Shown: positions 26,158-38,721 of the stretch, piece by piece
Layout: every line of letters starts with the position of its first letter
Position numbering within the stretch: the first letter of the stretch is position 1
Origin: Marisa cornuarietis
Lineage: Eukaryota > Mollusca > Gastropoda > Architaenioglossa > Ampullariidae
Reading direction: 5' to 3'
Assembly (NCBI GenBank): GCA_004794655.1
Contig: SMMW01000033.1
Span: forward strand, 2,359,501 to 2,423,500
DNA length: 64,000 nucleotides
The notes under the pieces: model-generated
Databases searched by the model: none
What the model was told of the DNA's origin: nothing
The model's input: only the letters and a program-made list of their open reading frames with translations
Made by a program: the position numbers and the translations under genes

Positions 26158-27154
26158 CATTGAAACATTTTATGAGGAAATCATTTCTGAAAATACTCTT
26201 ATCTCCACAGGTCTCACAAAAACAGTAATTAAATAAAAGCAAAGAAAGGTATCATACAAACAAGAATTAAATATGTATACATACAGAGAGAGAGACGGCT
26301 AGCTGGGAGGAGAAGACTAATCAAACAGAGACAGCGCTCTTCTCGTTAAGAATAATTATTATTTCTAAGTTGGCATTTGACATATGAATGGCTAATGTTT
26401 AAAAATAAAATTCGTTTTTAAGAGAAATAAGAATAGAAATATTGCATAATTATAGACATATATTTGTGTGTATGTGTGTGTGTGTTTGTGCGCGCGCGCA
26501 CGCTAGCTTGTGCATGTACACGGGTTTGTGTCTAGATACGTAATTGACAGGCAAATACAGACAGACAAACAGACAGACACACAAGGCAATACACAGCCTG
26601 GCAAACTGCCCTTAACACCTGCACACTAACAACAAGGCCACAGAGTCAAGCCAATGTACAGAATACTCGTCTTATTGTCAAAAGTTTGCAAGCGAAGCGC
26701 AAAGTCCCGAATAATTCACGCATCCAGTGCTTTAAAAAGCTAGCAACAGTTACAAATTACATAAATAAACACTGATGCTATGTGCACACAGAGCTTGGCA
26801 GACTCTCAAGAGCTCGCCTGCTAGTGTTAGACACAGTTCTTGCCCTGTGGTGTCATTATAATACCTGCAGCCGACAGTAGACCAGTCACGTCAGCTTCCA
26901 GGACTTTTCATGCAGACAAGGCTATTCTTGACTTCAAAATAAAAAAAAATACTCATCAGACGAATTGTGAGGTGAACTACAAAAATACAGTCATGAAACA
27001 GCATCTTTGTAAGCTAAAGTAAGATGGCCCGGGCAAATCCTTAAGAACAATACGCAGGCAAAAAGATTAAAAAAATAAATACTTTTTTTTCAGAAAGTAG
27101 GGCTAGTGAGAGTTTTTCCAGATGTGTTTTCCCATCTAATGCTGCGGGTCTTAC

Positions 27155-27282
27155 ATGATGAGAATCGACGCCACGCGCTGTCCGCTGGGGAGGAAGAGGG
27201 AGTAGTGTGACGTTGGGCTGGGTCGTCGAGTAGTCCAAGCGACCACCCCGGGTAAGTAGGGCACCTTTTTCATCAGAATATT
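27155..27282 (-). CDS. Gene A, internal exon
   Basis: Minus-strand exon of 128 bases: two bases then 42 codons. The acceptor is AAAGAACTTTTGCAG (ends 27283) and the donor CATCAT then GTAAGA (exon end 27155). The peptide starts YSDEKGALLTRGGRLDYSTT and ends in RTARGVDSHH. It is well mixed, locally GC-rich and unlike the AT-rich flanks, which supports real coding. Entry phase 1 matches the single base left by the exon at 28171 (G plus AA gives Glu). Exit phase 0 matches the microexon at 22327-22349. Family not recognised. Confidence 0.5.
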
Positions 27283-28170
27283 CTGCAAAAGTTCTTTGAT
27301 ACGCCATTCATTTTAACCCTTCACCTTTAAAAAAAACCATATAGGATTCTTTCATTTTTCAGCTAATTTGTGGGGGAGGTAAAGAGTATATACAAGATGA
27401 GAGGGTGTGAGGACTTCAATAGACCGGCATATTGTGCGTGCGGGACATCTGAAAGGTCTGAGGGCCAAAACACCTAATTAACCCTTTGTACTTCAGGTTT
27501 CCAGTCAGTGCACCAAGGAACACGTCAAGCTGTTAATTACAGGCCACTATAAATGGCGTATTTCAGCTTGACACTCGCAATACCAACTTGGACTTCTGAC
27601 AGCAAAACATTTTGCACGACATGAAAGACACTCTCTTCTCCCCATTTTTCCTGGGTGAATCCGTGTCAGAGTAATCTGGGATGGCTTGACGACCATATTG
27701 GAGTTCTCCTTTCTTAAACAGAACTGGCTCGGGTCACCTGAACGTTCTTGTTTTTCACTTTTTTTCTTTTTTCCTTCCTTCTCTTCTTTAATTGTGTTTT
27801 ATCCTGTTCACTGTACCTGACTTGGTCTTGAACTCTTTCCAGGAAATTTACTTTATTTTTTTACATCCTTCATTCTTTCTCTCTCCTTCTCTATTTCTTT
27901 CACTTTTTTCATATTTCAAGAATACGTTCTATTGTAGCTATACGATATTTTACTGTTTTATTTTCGCTTTCTTATTTGCAAGTACCAAACGGTTGGCAAT
28001 CAGAGCGTTGAAAAGGTACCCACCCACACAAACACTCCAAACGATATCCTCGATCCTCAGTGAAGATATTATCTGGAGTGTGTTGTCTCCCTTCAGTCGC
28101 GCGTGCTTTTCCCGGCTCAGCTGCACTTGTGGCACCTGCACTTGAGGAACTTCTGTCATGGCCGCCTCAC

Positions 28171-28252
28171 CTGTCACGAGACACCGCTGGCCGCTCGGGT
28201 ACAGCAGGCGCTTCCCGCACACACGTACTTCCCCATGGCGTGGGATCCTACA
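28171..28252 (-). CDS. Gene A, candidate internal exon (5' boundary uncertain)
   Basis: Minus-strand exon ending at a strong donor (CGTGACAG then GTGAGG, exon end 28171) and leaving one base. In the phase-compatible frame it reads CRIPRHGEVRVCGKRLLYPS then GQRCLVT. Two acceptors are possible: after CTGTTACAG (exon from 28252, phase 0) or after TATAAG (exon from 28278, phase 1, adding TGRIDLLQ). Neither has a strong pyrimidine tract. An alternative frame is open upstream but stops three bases before the donor. The YPSG core recalls a motif in FAM194/ERICH6-type proteins, which is only a weak hint. Confidence 0.4.
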
Positions 28253-29339
28253 CTGTAACAGGTCGATACGTCCAGTCTCTTATAGATCTGCAAGCCACTG
28301 TGTGTCCGGCAGAGGACGGGGGAAGTGCCTGAAACAGTATCAACGTCTCCCAGAAACGTGGGAATGCCAGCAATACGGGAAGTGGGGTTACTCCAGGGTC
28401 AAAACACGCTCCTGTCATAGCAGCATATCTCGGTGAAATAAAAATATAAATGATGATGATCAATGTAAAATGAGTTGTAGAGAGGCAAATAGATGAATTG
28501 ATGACACGACTGGTATTAAAAACTAATGCGCGATGTTAGGATGGTTTAGAGGAAGGATCTGAGAAAGCGGACAGCGGCATCCAGGACAACCTGCAGGCCC
28601 AGTTTTCCGAGCCGTTAGACAAAATAATGCAACAGCAAAGCGATGACTGTGGTCCGGTCATCAAAGAGGACAAAGAAATACTCAACGTTCTGGTTGTGCC
28701 ATTGTTGCCTCCTCGACGCTCGTGGTGATCAAGTAAAGAACATCGCTTCCTTTTTTCTGCTCTAGTATAAACTTTCCGGTTGCAATATTTTCTGCGCTGA
28801 CTTGCTAATTACTCGGAGAGGCTTGCGCAATCTGCGGCTTGACAGCTACACGCCTGGTCGTTGATTTGCATGTAAATGAGTTCTGCTGTGTAGCCTCAGC
28901 GCACCACGAATGCACAGCGTGCTATAGTTTGTGATACCCATGTATGTACAACCGATTAAAAAAAACTCCGCAACAGCTGCAAGACCGCCTCTCAAATCCA
29001 CTCGCTTAGCTCTGATGTCAAAATCAATTTTGCCTTGTCCCCCACCTCTCATTCTGCGGGCCATTTGCCTGGTGCTGACCATGAGGAGAAAGGTAGTGGT
29101 GGTGGGGGGGGGAATGTTGGGTGTGGGAAGGAGGTTGCTGGCTATGAGAGGAGTGGGTGGTGCTAGACGTTTCTAGGGTGTGTGATGCTGGCAAATAGGA
29201 GACTATGCTAAGGGACAAATGCTACTCTTTGCAATTACCCGCCAATATTTCTCAACGATCTGCCCTGGGCTAGGTCGTGGTCTCGTATCAGCCACCTATT
29301 GTCAGGCATAATGCTCTTACAATGTATAATAGTCTAAAT

Positions 29340-29475
29340 GCTCTTTTTCTTTCTCTTTGTGCTTGCTTGCGTGTGTGTGGGGGTGCGTGGGTGGGTGGTA
29401 TGGGTAGTGTGTGTGTCTGTGTGGGTGGGTGGGTGGGTGTAGGTGTGCATGTGTGTATGTGTGTGTGTGTGTGTT
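29340..29475. repeat. G/T-rich low-complexity tract with quadruplex core
   Basis: GTG and GGGT repeats, with a perfect four-run quadruplex motif GGGTGGGTGGGTGGG at 29423-29437. A CA/CG-rich tract follows at 29850-29938. Confidence 0.8.
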
Positions 29476-31098
29476 TTGTGTGAGTGTGTTGCTTATATCT
29501 GCCTAACTTGAAATTTTTTTCATCCTTCCCGATCATCTCGACTAGCAACTAACACATCTGCTAAGCTCAAAAGGATCTATAGGTGATTGAACCCAGTTTT
29601 ATCGTAACACGCTTAGAATTGGGTAAAAATTTACATGAAATGTGAGTAAAACAAGTCTGTGATTTTGTGTATGTCCTTGTTGAAAGGTGTCGACGTCCGT
29701 ATGCGTCACGCGTCTTTCGAGAGCGAATGCCAGGAGGCCGTGATTGTCTCATTGTAAGATAAATGGTGGTGTCAAAGTTAATCAGGCTGGAGGCACGACG
29801 ATAAGTAGGGTAGAAGGATTTTTGCCCTATGCTTTCACGCGAACACCCAAGCTCGCACACGTGCACACGCACGCACGCCCGCATACACACAAATACACAC
29901 ACACTGACGCGCGCGCGTACACTCGCTCACACACACAGAGCAAGTTTTCCTTTTGTCAAATTAGTGTTTAAAAGTGTCAAACAGCGATGTCAGTTATGCA
30001 GTATATGAATCCTTTCTATCTGATAGCCAGTCTGCTTCTCCAGCCCTTGTGGTGGGTTTGGAGATGTGGAGTAGCGGTAGGGGCTGTGGATGTAGTTGTT
30101 GATAATATTGCAACAATACGCCGTTCCTCCTATTCTGACCAAATATGACAGAAATAATTATTCCTTTAGCCTACGGCGAGATTGTAGACCACGTATGATT
30201 GTTGGTGTGTTGGGCATTTTAACATTTTATTTTTCGTTCAGTTTCTCTGTTTAAGATGTTAGGGTGGTTCGAAATGGGGGGGGGGGAATCTGCCATGCAG
30301 AACAAAATTGGATAACATCCTAGCTTGAGAAGGTATCTGTGATAGACAAAAAAAGGGCGAGGGAAGGGGAGAGAAGGAAGGAAAGACTCGCGTGACGTCT
30401 GGCCGACTGCACTTTTTTATCTAAACACGGTCAGCGGCGTCTCTTCCCTCTTGCCCTCCTTCCTTTTGCTGGCTTGATGGCACCCTGCGCTGACAGTCTG
30501 TCAGGAGATGGAACATCACCCAAGAGATGCCGGGCACCTCGGCTAGTTTATCGTATGATTGTTTGGGAGCTACCGAGTGACATGGTATTGTGTGCTGAGG
30601 CTTAGACAAAGGCTCATGAAAAGGTAAAGATGGAGGCTGCACGAGATACTCATTTTCCTTGCCACACCTCTGCTTTTACTCTTCCTTCTCTCACTCACTC
30701 AACAGTTAAATTGCTCGCCATTGTAACCTCTTTACGCCATATGCGTTTGATTTTGTATCTTTAAGTGGCTCTATAGACGCATTAGCACAACAGGGAACAA
30801 AACTCGTTTTACACGTGCATGCCCTGCAAGCACAAAGTTTGAACAAACACTGACATGGAATCGATCGGCACAATAATGATATTTTACGAAAAGAATCTCG
30901 CTATATATATTTTTTTTTAAACGGCATCTGTCCATCGTTTCTTTCATGTAATTCGTCCAGCATAAAATAATAGAAAGGGCGATGTAGATCTATCCAAGTA
31001 AGTTTATGGAATCGGTTAACATAATTTATTCTCACTGTACTTTCAAAAAAGCATGTCATCGTATTTACTGGATTTTATTTCTCGCTGAGTTCATCTCT

Positions 31099-31100
<2 letters not shown>

Positions 31101-31133
<33 letters not shown>
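31101..31133. repeat. (CT)n-(CA)n microsatellite
   Basis: A short CT run passes into about 12 CA units. Confidence 0.85.
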
Positions 31134-31234
31134 TTTTCTCTCTATATCTATCTTTCTTGTCTCTGTCCCCCTCTATCTCTATCTAGATTTGTCATAAATA
31201 CTAATCTGAAAATCACATACACTTTAGTGCTTAC

Positions 31235-31286
31235 CAGATGATGAACGTCAAGTGTAACATATGATCGTGATTATTTCTTCGAAATT
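31235..31286 (-). CDS. Gene A, weak candidate exon
   Basis: Minus-strand stretch between GGCGGTGACAG and a good donor (CATCTG then GTAAGC, exon end 31235). Two bases, then FRRNNHDHMLHLTFII, then two bases. An upstream AG would lengthen it to 31310. The phases fit a neighbouring candidate at 31606-31667 (20 codons, donor GGGGAA then GTAAGC). Short and without family support. Confidence 0.22.
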
Positions 31287-31667
31287 CTGTCACCGCCAGA
31301 TTTGTCTTACCTACCATCATGGACAATTTGCATAAATAATAATAAAACCTAGCAAACTGATTGATCCCCAGCACAGTTTACTAATGTAAATTTGTAAATT
31401 AGCATCATTTTGCTTTCCATGTCTTAGTCTCATCAAAATTCTTTTCCTTCTCTGAACTTAGTAACACATTCTAGACACATCGCGTTAATGCTTGGTATAC
31501 GTCAGGGGAAAAAAAATTCATTATCATCATCATCATCATCATCATTCTGACCAAGGGATGCAACACGCTCAAATCAGCAGAAACAACAAAAAGGCGTGTG
31601 CTTACTTCCCCTGATGTATCTCGTATGGGAAGGAAACATGCCAGGCAAACAATTTTTATGATAACGT

Positions 31668-34600
31668 CTTTAATCAGATCTCACGCATGAATATCTAAAA
31701 TAAAGGACTTGGTGTCTTAAGACACGTTGTTTTTTCTGACATGGACAGAATTCTGACACATCTTGAGTATTTTGGTGATTGTTGCACGTAGTATGTAGGC
31801 CGGAGAGTGGAGCAGCAAATTTATTTATTTTGAAGACAGCTGTTGAAAAAAAAGGGGGAAATAGGGGAGAGATATAGAAAAAATTAAAATATTAACATAA
31901 AGATAATAACTGATGCTGGTGATGGAAAATGAAAACTGCTGTTGGAAATGAATGAGAAAAAGGAAATGGAAGGAGTGAAAGAGACAGAGAGAAAAAGAGG
32001 AAGGAAATGAAAAAGACTTTAGTATGATGACAGAAAGTGTGATACTAACACAAACAAAGAAAAAGTAATGATGGTGGTGACGTACAACATGAGAAAATGT
32101 AGTGGAGGGGGTATAAGTTGAGGAAAGGAGAGAAAGACAAATAGATTACGAATATTTCTTTTCATACGTATATTTTTTTTAAATATCCCATATGCTACTT
32201 TATGGCACAGAGAGAGAAAAAAAACAAGAGAATACAATATTGGAAATTTCGAGACTCATGTCTGACATCATATTCCTTTTACATTTAATTTATTATTCAG
32301 CTCTAGTTAAGTTATGACACCAGATCCCTTCAGACTAGGGATAAACATTACCCAAACAAACAAAACTAATAAATATAAACAAAATATCAAATAAATGCAC
32401 AAAAGCATCCTCTAATTTCTTGCGCACGCAGAAGTTTGTAACCGCGTACAGTCGCTCCACACCGAGCCACCGTTAGATGCTAGAAGCTAGACGAAGTAAT
32501 GTGTTGTTTTGCAAGGGAGACAACCTAAGCATGCGTCTTACTTTTAGTGCCCAAAATGTGTAGTACCTTCCCTTTGACCACTTTTCGAACTACTGGCTCT
32601 AGGAGGGCAGAGAAATAATATTACAGTCCTTGCTTCTCCTAATATTGACGAAGAGGATAAATAGAAAGATCATGGAGCGATGTCTTGCTTGCTGAATAGT
32701 TAGCAGATAAGTCTAAATATCAATATCCTTTTGTTCTCTGTGATCTTTCGATCCTTATCGTTTTCTCCACATTTGTCACCTGGGATTTCCTGACGTTAAC
32801 CACCCCTTCCCCACCTTACCTATGGCCCATCGTCACACACTGTCCAGCATGGCGCACACTTACTATCTGAATGCAGATTTCTACATCACCTGCGTTACAC
32901 GGTGCGCTCCTCTTTTTTTTTTTTCCTCTCTCTCTCTCTCTCTCAGACGACGCCATCAATCTTTTTAAACTCCTTGTTAGCCAAATCAAAACCTATTCTA
33001 TCGTACGCTTCGCAAGTCTAGAGTATAAATGAGTTTTATGGGGTTGAGTTTGTACACTTGTTTTTACTGGAAAAAAGTTACTAACCGTTACACCTAACGA
33101 TACGGTATATAATGAAACTGGTGGTTTCCCTATAATTGTACAGCGCAAGCAGCATTAGGTTCTGGCTATGCATCACTAGAACAGACAGCCACAGATTATT
33201 TTGTATAAAAGATGCTGCTTGTCCACAACAAGGGTAAATGTCGGGTAACAAAAGTACGAACTTCACAGAAAGGGTTTGGGTTTGTTCGGGAAAATCAGGG
33301 TGTGGAACATGTTAAATGGTTTCTCCGAGTCTAAAAAGAAAGATTACTGAATTTCTTTTCCTTTGTGTATATCTAGCAGTAACAGATTTACCGTATACAA
33401 AATGTTTACATTTGATACCTGTTTTGACCGTATTCCTAATAAACACTTGCGAGACAGCGTGATTCGATTCAGGATCGGCGCTTCTGAAATTCACACACAT
33501 ACAAATAGATATTCTGCTTTCAACACCCAGTTCCTCCGATCCCCTTTTGATCCCCCGAGATCAAAGACGAAATGCACTTTTGTATTCGTGTACACATAAC
33601 TGATGCTAAAATGTGTACCTAAAAAATATAGAAATACTTGCCACAATGTATTTAAATATGTTTTGACATTTTGACCGTTGTTTGCAAAATGTTGCTAGAT
33701 TTTCATTACTAAAACGACGACGGGAAATTGTTCACAGTTGATGTAGTATAATTATGTATGTGCATACAAGACCCTGTTACTTATTCACTTTATAAACCTG
33801 TTTACTGTATTTAATTTATTGTATTAATTCAATATATGATGTGTTATGTTGTTTATATTGTAACGTGATTCGCAATGGAGTGTCGAGGCTGCCCTGGTAC
33901 AGAATACCCACAAACCCAGAATAAGGGTCAATGTCCTGACAATAAAGAATTTGTGTCTTTGAGGCTCTCTTTTTCTCCTTTTTTTTTTAAAGATAGACGG
34001 CCATGACAGGTTGGTTGTTGCCTTGTTCTCTAGCTTCTCTAGCAGTCGGAGCACAACTTGCATGTTAGCAAGCGAGGCCTGGCTTATCGTCACGACCACA
34101 GGATCACACGTTCTGCAAGCTGAACAACACTCACAAACTACCAGTCACGTCGAGAGCCTTGCATATTTCGTTCTTGGGGCAAATCTTCTCTTAATCCTGT
34201 CTCGAAAGGAACGATCCTGCAGCAAACAAATGGAAAAAAAAAACAGCCACCACACCTTCCCCGTCGCGCAGCACACACACACACAAACACTCCAATATCG
34301 GAACGACGCAATTTAAGCCGATTCAAAATGTAGGGGCACAGAGTAGGTTGAAAGAAACACAGGCTGACAGCAACACCACGCACTCTAGCCAGGCCCTGGA
34401 CGAATGGGAGGGAGGGAAGAGGGAGGTGCTGGGGGGAGAATGGCAAGTTGTTTTTGTCTCCTCCTGTCCAAGAGCTGTTTACTCCTGCACGCAGTGGTAG
34501 GTACGAGGTTGGCGACCGCTTATTAATGAAGGCGCTGCTTTTGTGCAGGAGTCGACATTATTCTTGCACACGAGCTTTCGCGAGGCTAGTCTCACTCAGC

Positions 34601-35440
34601 ATAAGAAGAAAAAATGGGGTACACAAAAAAATACAACCTTTATTTTCCTCTTTCTCATAATTCCGCAGTCGTTCGCGGAACAAGAGATATTTGTTCCAGC
34701 GACCTTTGTGTGCCCTCTGATGACGTCACGATCGTCCCCCCCCACCCTTCTTTTCTCACCCGCCTTCTACCTGCCTTAGCTGCTGTAATTTCTAGCTCGT
34801 AAAGTGCGGTGCTCATGACACTGCACATCAGCAAATCTCTAAGAAATAATTAATTACATCTTCTAAAAAGTGATATAAATTGAAAAAAGCGGAATGGCTA
34901 GAGCACTCTGAATAACATCTTTTTTCTGGCCATGATGTTCTCTGACACAAATGAGGCGAACACGCCCTTAACCACTTTACTTCCAGAGAATCGACAATGA
35001 TCGCTGGTTCTACTGGGAATGCTCGCTCACTAGTCTTTCTGAAGTTTCCATTACTACATAATAAATGCATTTAAACCATAAAATTAAAATATCAAAAATA
35101 AAATAGAAGGAAATCATTGATTTAAAAAAATATGAAATTATTGACCCATTCCAGCTTGATCCGTTTCCCCACCATGATTTTAGATTCTTTTCGGGGTTTT
35201 TGCACTTAAACCTGACTAGCGCTATGTCCCCGTCCTCCCCCCCCCCCAACTAAGACAGGTCTAAGCTGATTTCTGTGAAACACTTTATTGAACAATAATC
35301 AAGCAAAACCACGATTTCGTCTCCCACCGGAAATTATACGTTCATCAGGGTGCATTTTGCTTACGTCACCGCACAGTTTGTTATAGTGCGAGGTTAAAGG
35401 CCAACACTTCAAGAGCACTTTCGATGTCTGATTGGTTAAA
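31668..35440. other. Intron or intergenic, no gene recognised
   Basis: AT-rich DNA with purine-rich (31850-32020) and CT-rich (32920-32944) tracts. A GC-richer block at 33990-34225 is open on both strands and carries an excellent minus-strand acceptor (see findings). A perfect CRE lies at 34721-34728. Confidence 0.4.
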
Positions 35441-37408
35441 TATGTATTGTCTGTATGTATTGTCTGTATGTATTGTCTGTATGTATTGTCTATATGTATT
35501 GTCTATATATTGTCTATATGTATTGTCTGTATGTATTGTCTATATGTATTGTCTGTATCTATTGTCTATATGTATTGTCTATATGTATTGTCTATATGTA
35601 TTGTCTATATGTATTGTCTATATTGTCTATATGTATTGTTTATATGTATTGTCTATATTGTCTATATGTATTGTCTATGTGTATTGTCTATATTGTCTAT
35701 ATGTATTGTCTATATGTATTGTCTATATTGTCTATATGTATTGTCTATATGTATTGTCTGTATGTATTGTCTATATTGTCTATATGTATTGTCTATATTG
35801 TCTATATGTATTGTCTGTATGTATTGTCTATATGTATTGTCTATATTGTCTATGTGTATTGTCTATATGTATTGTCTATATTGTCTATGTGTATTGTCTA
35901 TATGTATTGTCTATATTGTCTATATGTATTGTCTGTATGTATTGTCTATATTGTCTATATGTATTGTCTATATTGTCTATATGTATTGTCTGTATGTATT
36001 GTCTATATGTATTGTCTATATTGTCTATGTGTATTGTCTATATGTATTGTCTATATTGTCTATATGTATTGTCTATATGTATTGTCTATATTGTCTATAT
36101 GTATTGTCTATATGTATTGTCTGTATGTATTGTCTATATTGTCTATATGTATTGTCTATATGTATTGTCTATATGTATTGTCTATATATATTGTCTATAT
36201 TGTCTATATGTATTGTCTGTATGTATTGTCTATATGTATTGTCTATATTGTCTATCTGTATTGTCTATTTGTATTGTCTATATGTATTGTCTATATTGTC
36301 TATATGTATTGTCTATATGTATTGTCTATATTGTCTATATGTATTGTCTGTATGTATTGTCTATATGTATTGTCTATATTGTCTATATGTATTGTCTATA
36401 TGTATTGTCTATATTGTCTATATGTATTGTCTATATGTATTGTCTATATTGTCTATATGTATTGTCTGTATGTATTGTCTATATGTATTGTCTATATTGT
36501 CTATATGTATTGTCTATATGTATTGTCTATATTGTCTATATGTATTGTCTATATGTATTGTCTATATTGTCTATATGTATTGTCTGTATGTATTGTCTAT
36601 ATGTATTGTCTGTATGTATTGTCTATATGTATTGTCTGTATGTATTGTCTATATTGTCTATATGTATTGTCTATATGTATTGTCTATATTGTCTATATGT
36701 ATTGTCTATATTGTCTGTATGTATTGTCTGTATGTATTGTCTATATGTATTGTCTATATGTATTGTCTATGTGTATTGTCTATATTGTCTATATGTATTG
36801 TCTGTATGTATTGTCTATATTGTCTATATGTATTGTCTATATGTATTGTCTATATGTATTGTCTATATGTATTGTCTGTATGTATTGTCTATATGTATTG
36901 TCTATATGTATTGTCTATGTGTATTGTCTATATGTATTGTCTGTATGTATTGTCTATATTGTCTATATGTATTGTCTATATGTATTGTCTATATGTATTG
37001 TCTATATGTATTGTCTGTATTGTCTATATGTATTTTCTGTATGTATTGTCTATATTGTCTATATGTATTGTCTATATGTATTGTCTATATTGTCTATATT
37101 GTCTATATGTATTGTCTATATTGTCTATATGTATTGTCTATATTGTCTATATGTATTGTCTATATTGTATTGTCTATATTGTCTATATGTATTGTCTATA
37201 TGTATTGTCTATATTGTCTATATGTATTGTCTATATGTATTGTCTATATGTATTGTCTATATGTATTGTCTGTATTGTCTATATTGTCTATATGTATTGT
37301 CTATATGTATTGTCTGTATTGTCTATATTGTCTATATGTATTGTCTGTATGTATTGTCTATATGTATTGTCTATATTGTCTATATTGTCTATATGTATTG
37401 TCTATATG
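35441..37408. repeat. 1.97-kb two-unit minisatellite, open in three frames
   Basis: An array of two related units: long TATGTATTGTCTA (13 bp) and short TATTGTCTA (9 bp, the long unit without its first four bases). Single-base variants change CTATATG to CTGTATG or CTATGTG. Units are arranged in runs such as long-long-short (35 bp) and long-long-long-short (48 bp). Neither length is needed to keep frame: 13 bp rotates the frame by one and 9 bp keeps it, and the unit has no stop in any forward frame, so all three + frames stay open for about 670 codons. The peptides are only Tyr/Cys/Leu/Val/Ile/Met/Ser repeats and are not genes. The minus strand has TAG in every unit. Confidence 0.97.
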
Positions 37409-38543
37409 CCAACAAATACTGCTCGAGGTGTAAGGTCACGGGCTGCAGCCTACTTTGAAACCTGAACGGCTACGTTGGCCTACTGTGAGTTGAGATAAAT
37501 AATGCATGAGAAAGAGGGAGGGGGGGCAGGGGGGAAAGTGTCGTCTGCTGTGAAACCTGAACGTTCAAGTTTCTTTTCCTTTGTGTGAGTGTGAACAAAG
37601 TCGGCGAGGTCAAAGGGCGCCGTTTTCAGTGCTCGTCAGCTTGAGTGGGTTCACTGGCATTGTCTGCATGCACGTCACACCGGTGCAAGCGTTTTTAAGG
37701 GTGCAGGGGGGGGAGAAGGGGGACGCCCAGTAAATTAAGAACATAAGTGATCAGGACGATGAAATGTGCGATAAAGCCGTGAGTCCGGGTGACACTAGGG
37801 GCGGGCACTGTAGACAAGTTTGTAACTTTACAGTTTTCTTTTCAACTTTCACTGGCCTCTGTCTTTCTCGCTGTATGTATGTGCGTGATGTGTCCGTGCG
37901 TTTGTTTGCATGTTTGATTTTGGTAGTGGGGTGGTGAGGTTGCTGTTTGGCAATTTTCTTTTTTTATTTCAGATGTGTGGATACGAGTAGAAAGCATGAA
38001 CAGTATGTACATACAGATTTACACGGGATGCACACTTTTTTCTTAATCGTGACAAATGATCGTGAGTTGCTGTCAGGGTAAATACTCTCAGATAAACGCA
38101 TACAGATACACGAAAATTTACAACATTCAAAAAATTGTGAACTCTGGGACCAGATACTGTTGCGATGTTTTAGTTCAAGAACCCAGCATATAATGGCTTT
38201 GTAGTAATGTGACCAACACATATGTGTGTACACGAGTAGATGTATAAGCATACCAGTATGTAGGGTGTATGTAGTGAGGTGGATGGGTAGTTAAATAAGT
38301 GAGAGAAAGACAGCATTGATTTTAAAAATCATCATCTGTCTTTTTCTCATGTTGTTAGTTTTTTTTAATTTCTTTCCTGATTCGATTATTCCTACCTAAA
38401 AAGAAAGAAGGCATTGTTTCCTATCTTTCTGTGTTTGCGACGAACATGAAAGGAATAAGGTAAAGATATCATTGAAAAATGATATCCATTCGCTGTGAAC
38501 AGTGTACCACTTTCATGTGACTAGTGACTAGACTAACATTGAA
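37409..38543. other. Intron or intergenic, no gene recognised
   Basis: A GC-richer flank (37409-37830) right of the minisatellite with G-runs at 37518-37534 and 37705-37722, then AT-rich DNA. No coding signal seen. Confidence 0.4.
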
Positions 38544-38721
38544 GGTTGGTGTTTTAGGCCGAGTCAGCAACTAAGCCTACATCACGGCAAGGCAGCCAGC
38601 CCTGTAAACAGACGCCACATGCAGAGAAAGAACAGCGTGCCCGAGACGAGAGCTGAACTCAGGACAGCCAACCTTCACTGTGTTGGTGACAGGCGCTAAC
38701 CGTTGTGTTACTGAGCCGCCC
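38544..38721 (-). mobile_element. tRNA-derived SINE copy 1
   Basis: Read on the minus strand it starts GGCGGCTCAGTAACACAACG, followed by GTTAGCGCC (A-box-like) and, about 45 bases on, GAGTTCAGCTC (B-box-like). The body contains TCTCTGCATGTGGCGTCTGT and the tail GCCTAAAACACCAACC. The same order occurs in the copies at 47258 and 61000, which shows a dispersed family. ACATTG occurs next to both ends and may be a short target-site duplication, but it is weak. Confidence 0.75.

Larger units (their letters stand above)
22350..27154. other. Gene A intron candidate rich in microsatellites
   Basis: Holds a (TGTA)n array at 24469-24525, (TG)n at 25239-25278, a long mixed TG/AG tract at 25590-25813, (CT)n then (CA)n at 26089-26153 and alternating TG/CG at 26465-26505. 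No coding exon was found here with acceptable splice signals. Confidence 0.5.

Noticed and set aside
35424..37465. Three overlapping frames of about 670 codons rich in Tyr, Cys, Leu, Ile and Val
   Set aside because: They are the three forward translations of the 13/9-bp minisatellite. The frame rotates every unit and the peptide is an artefact of a stop-free repeat.
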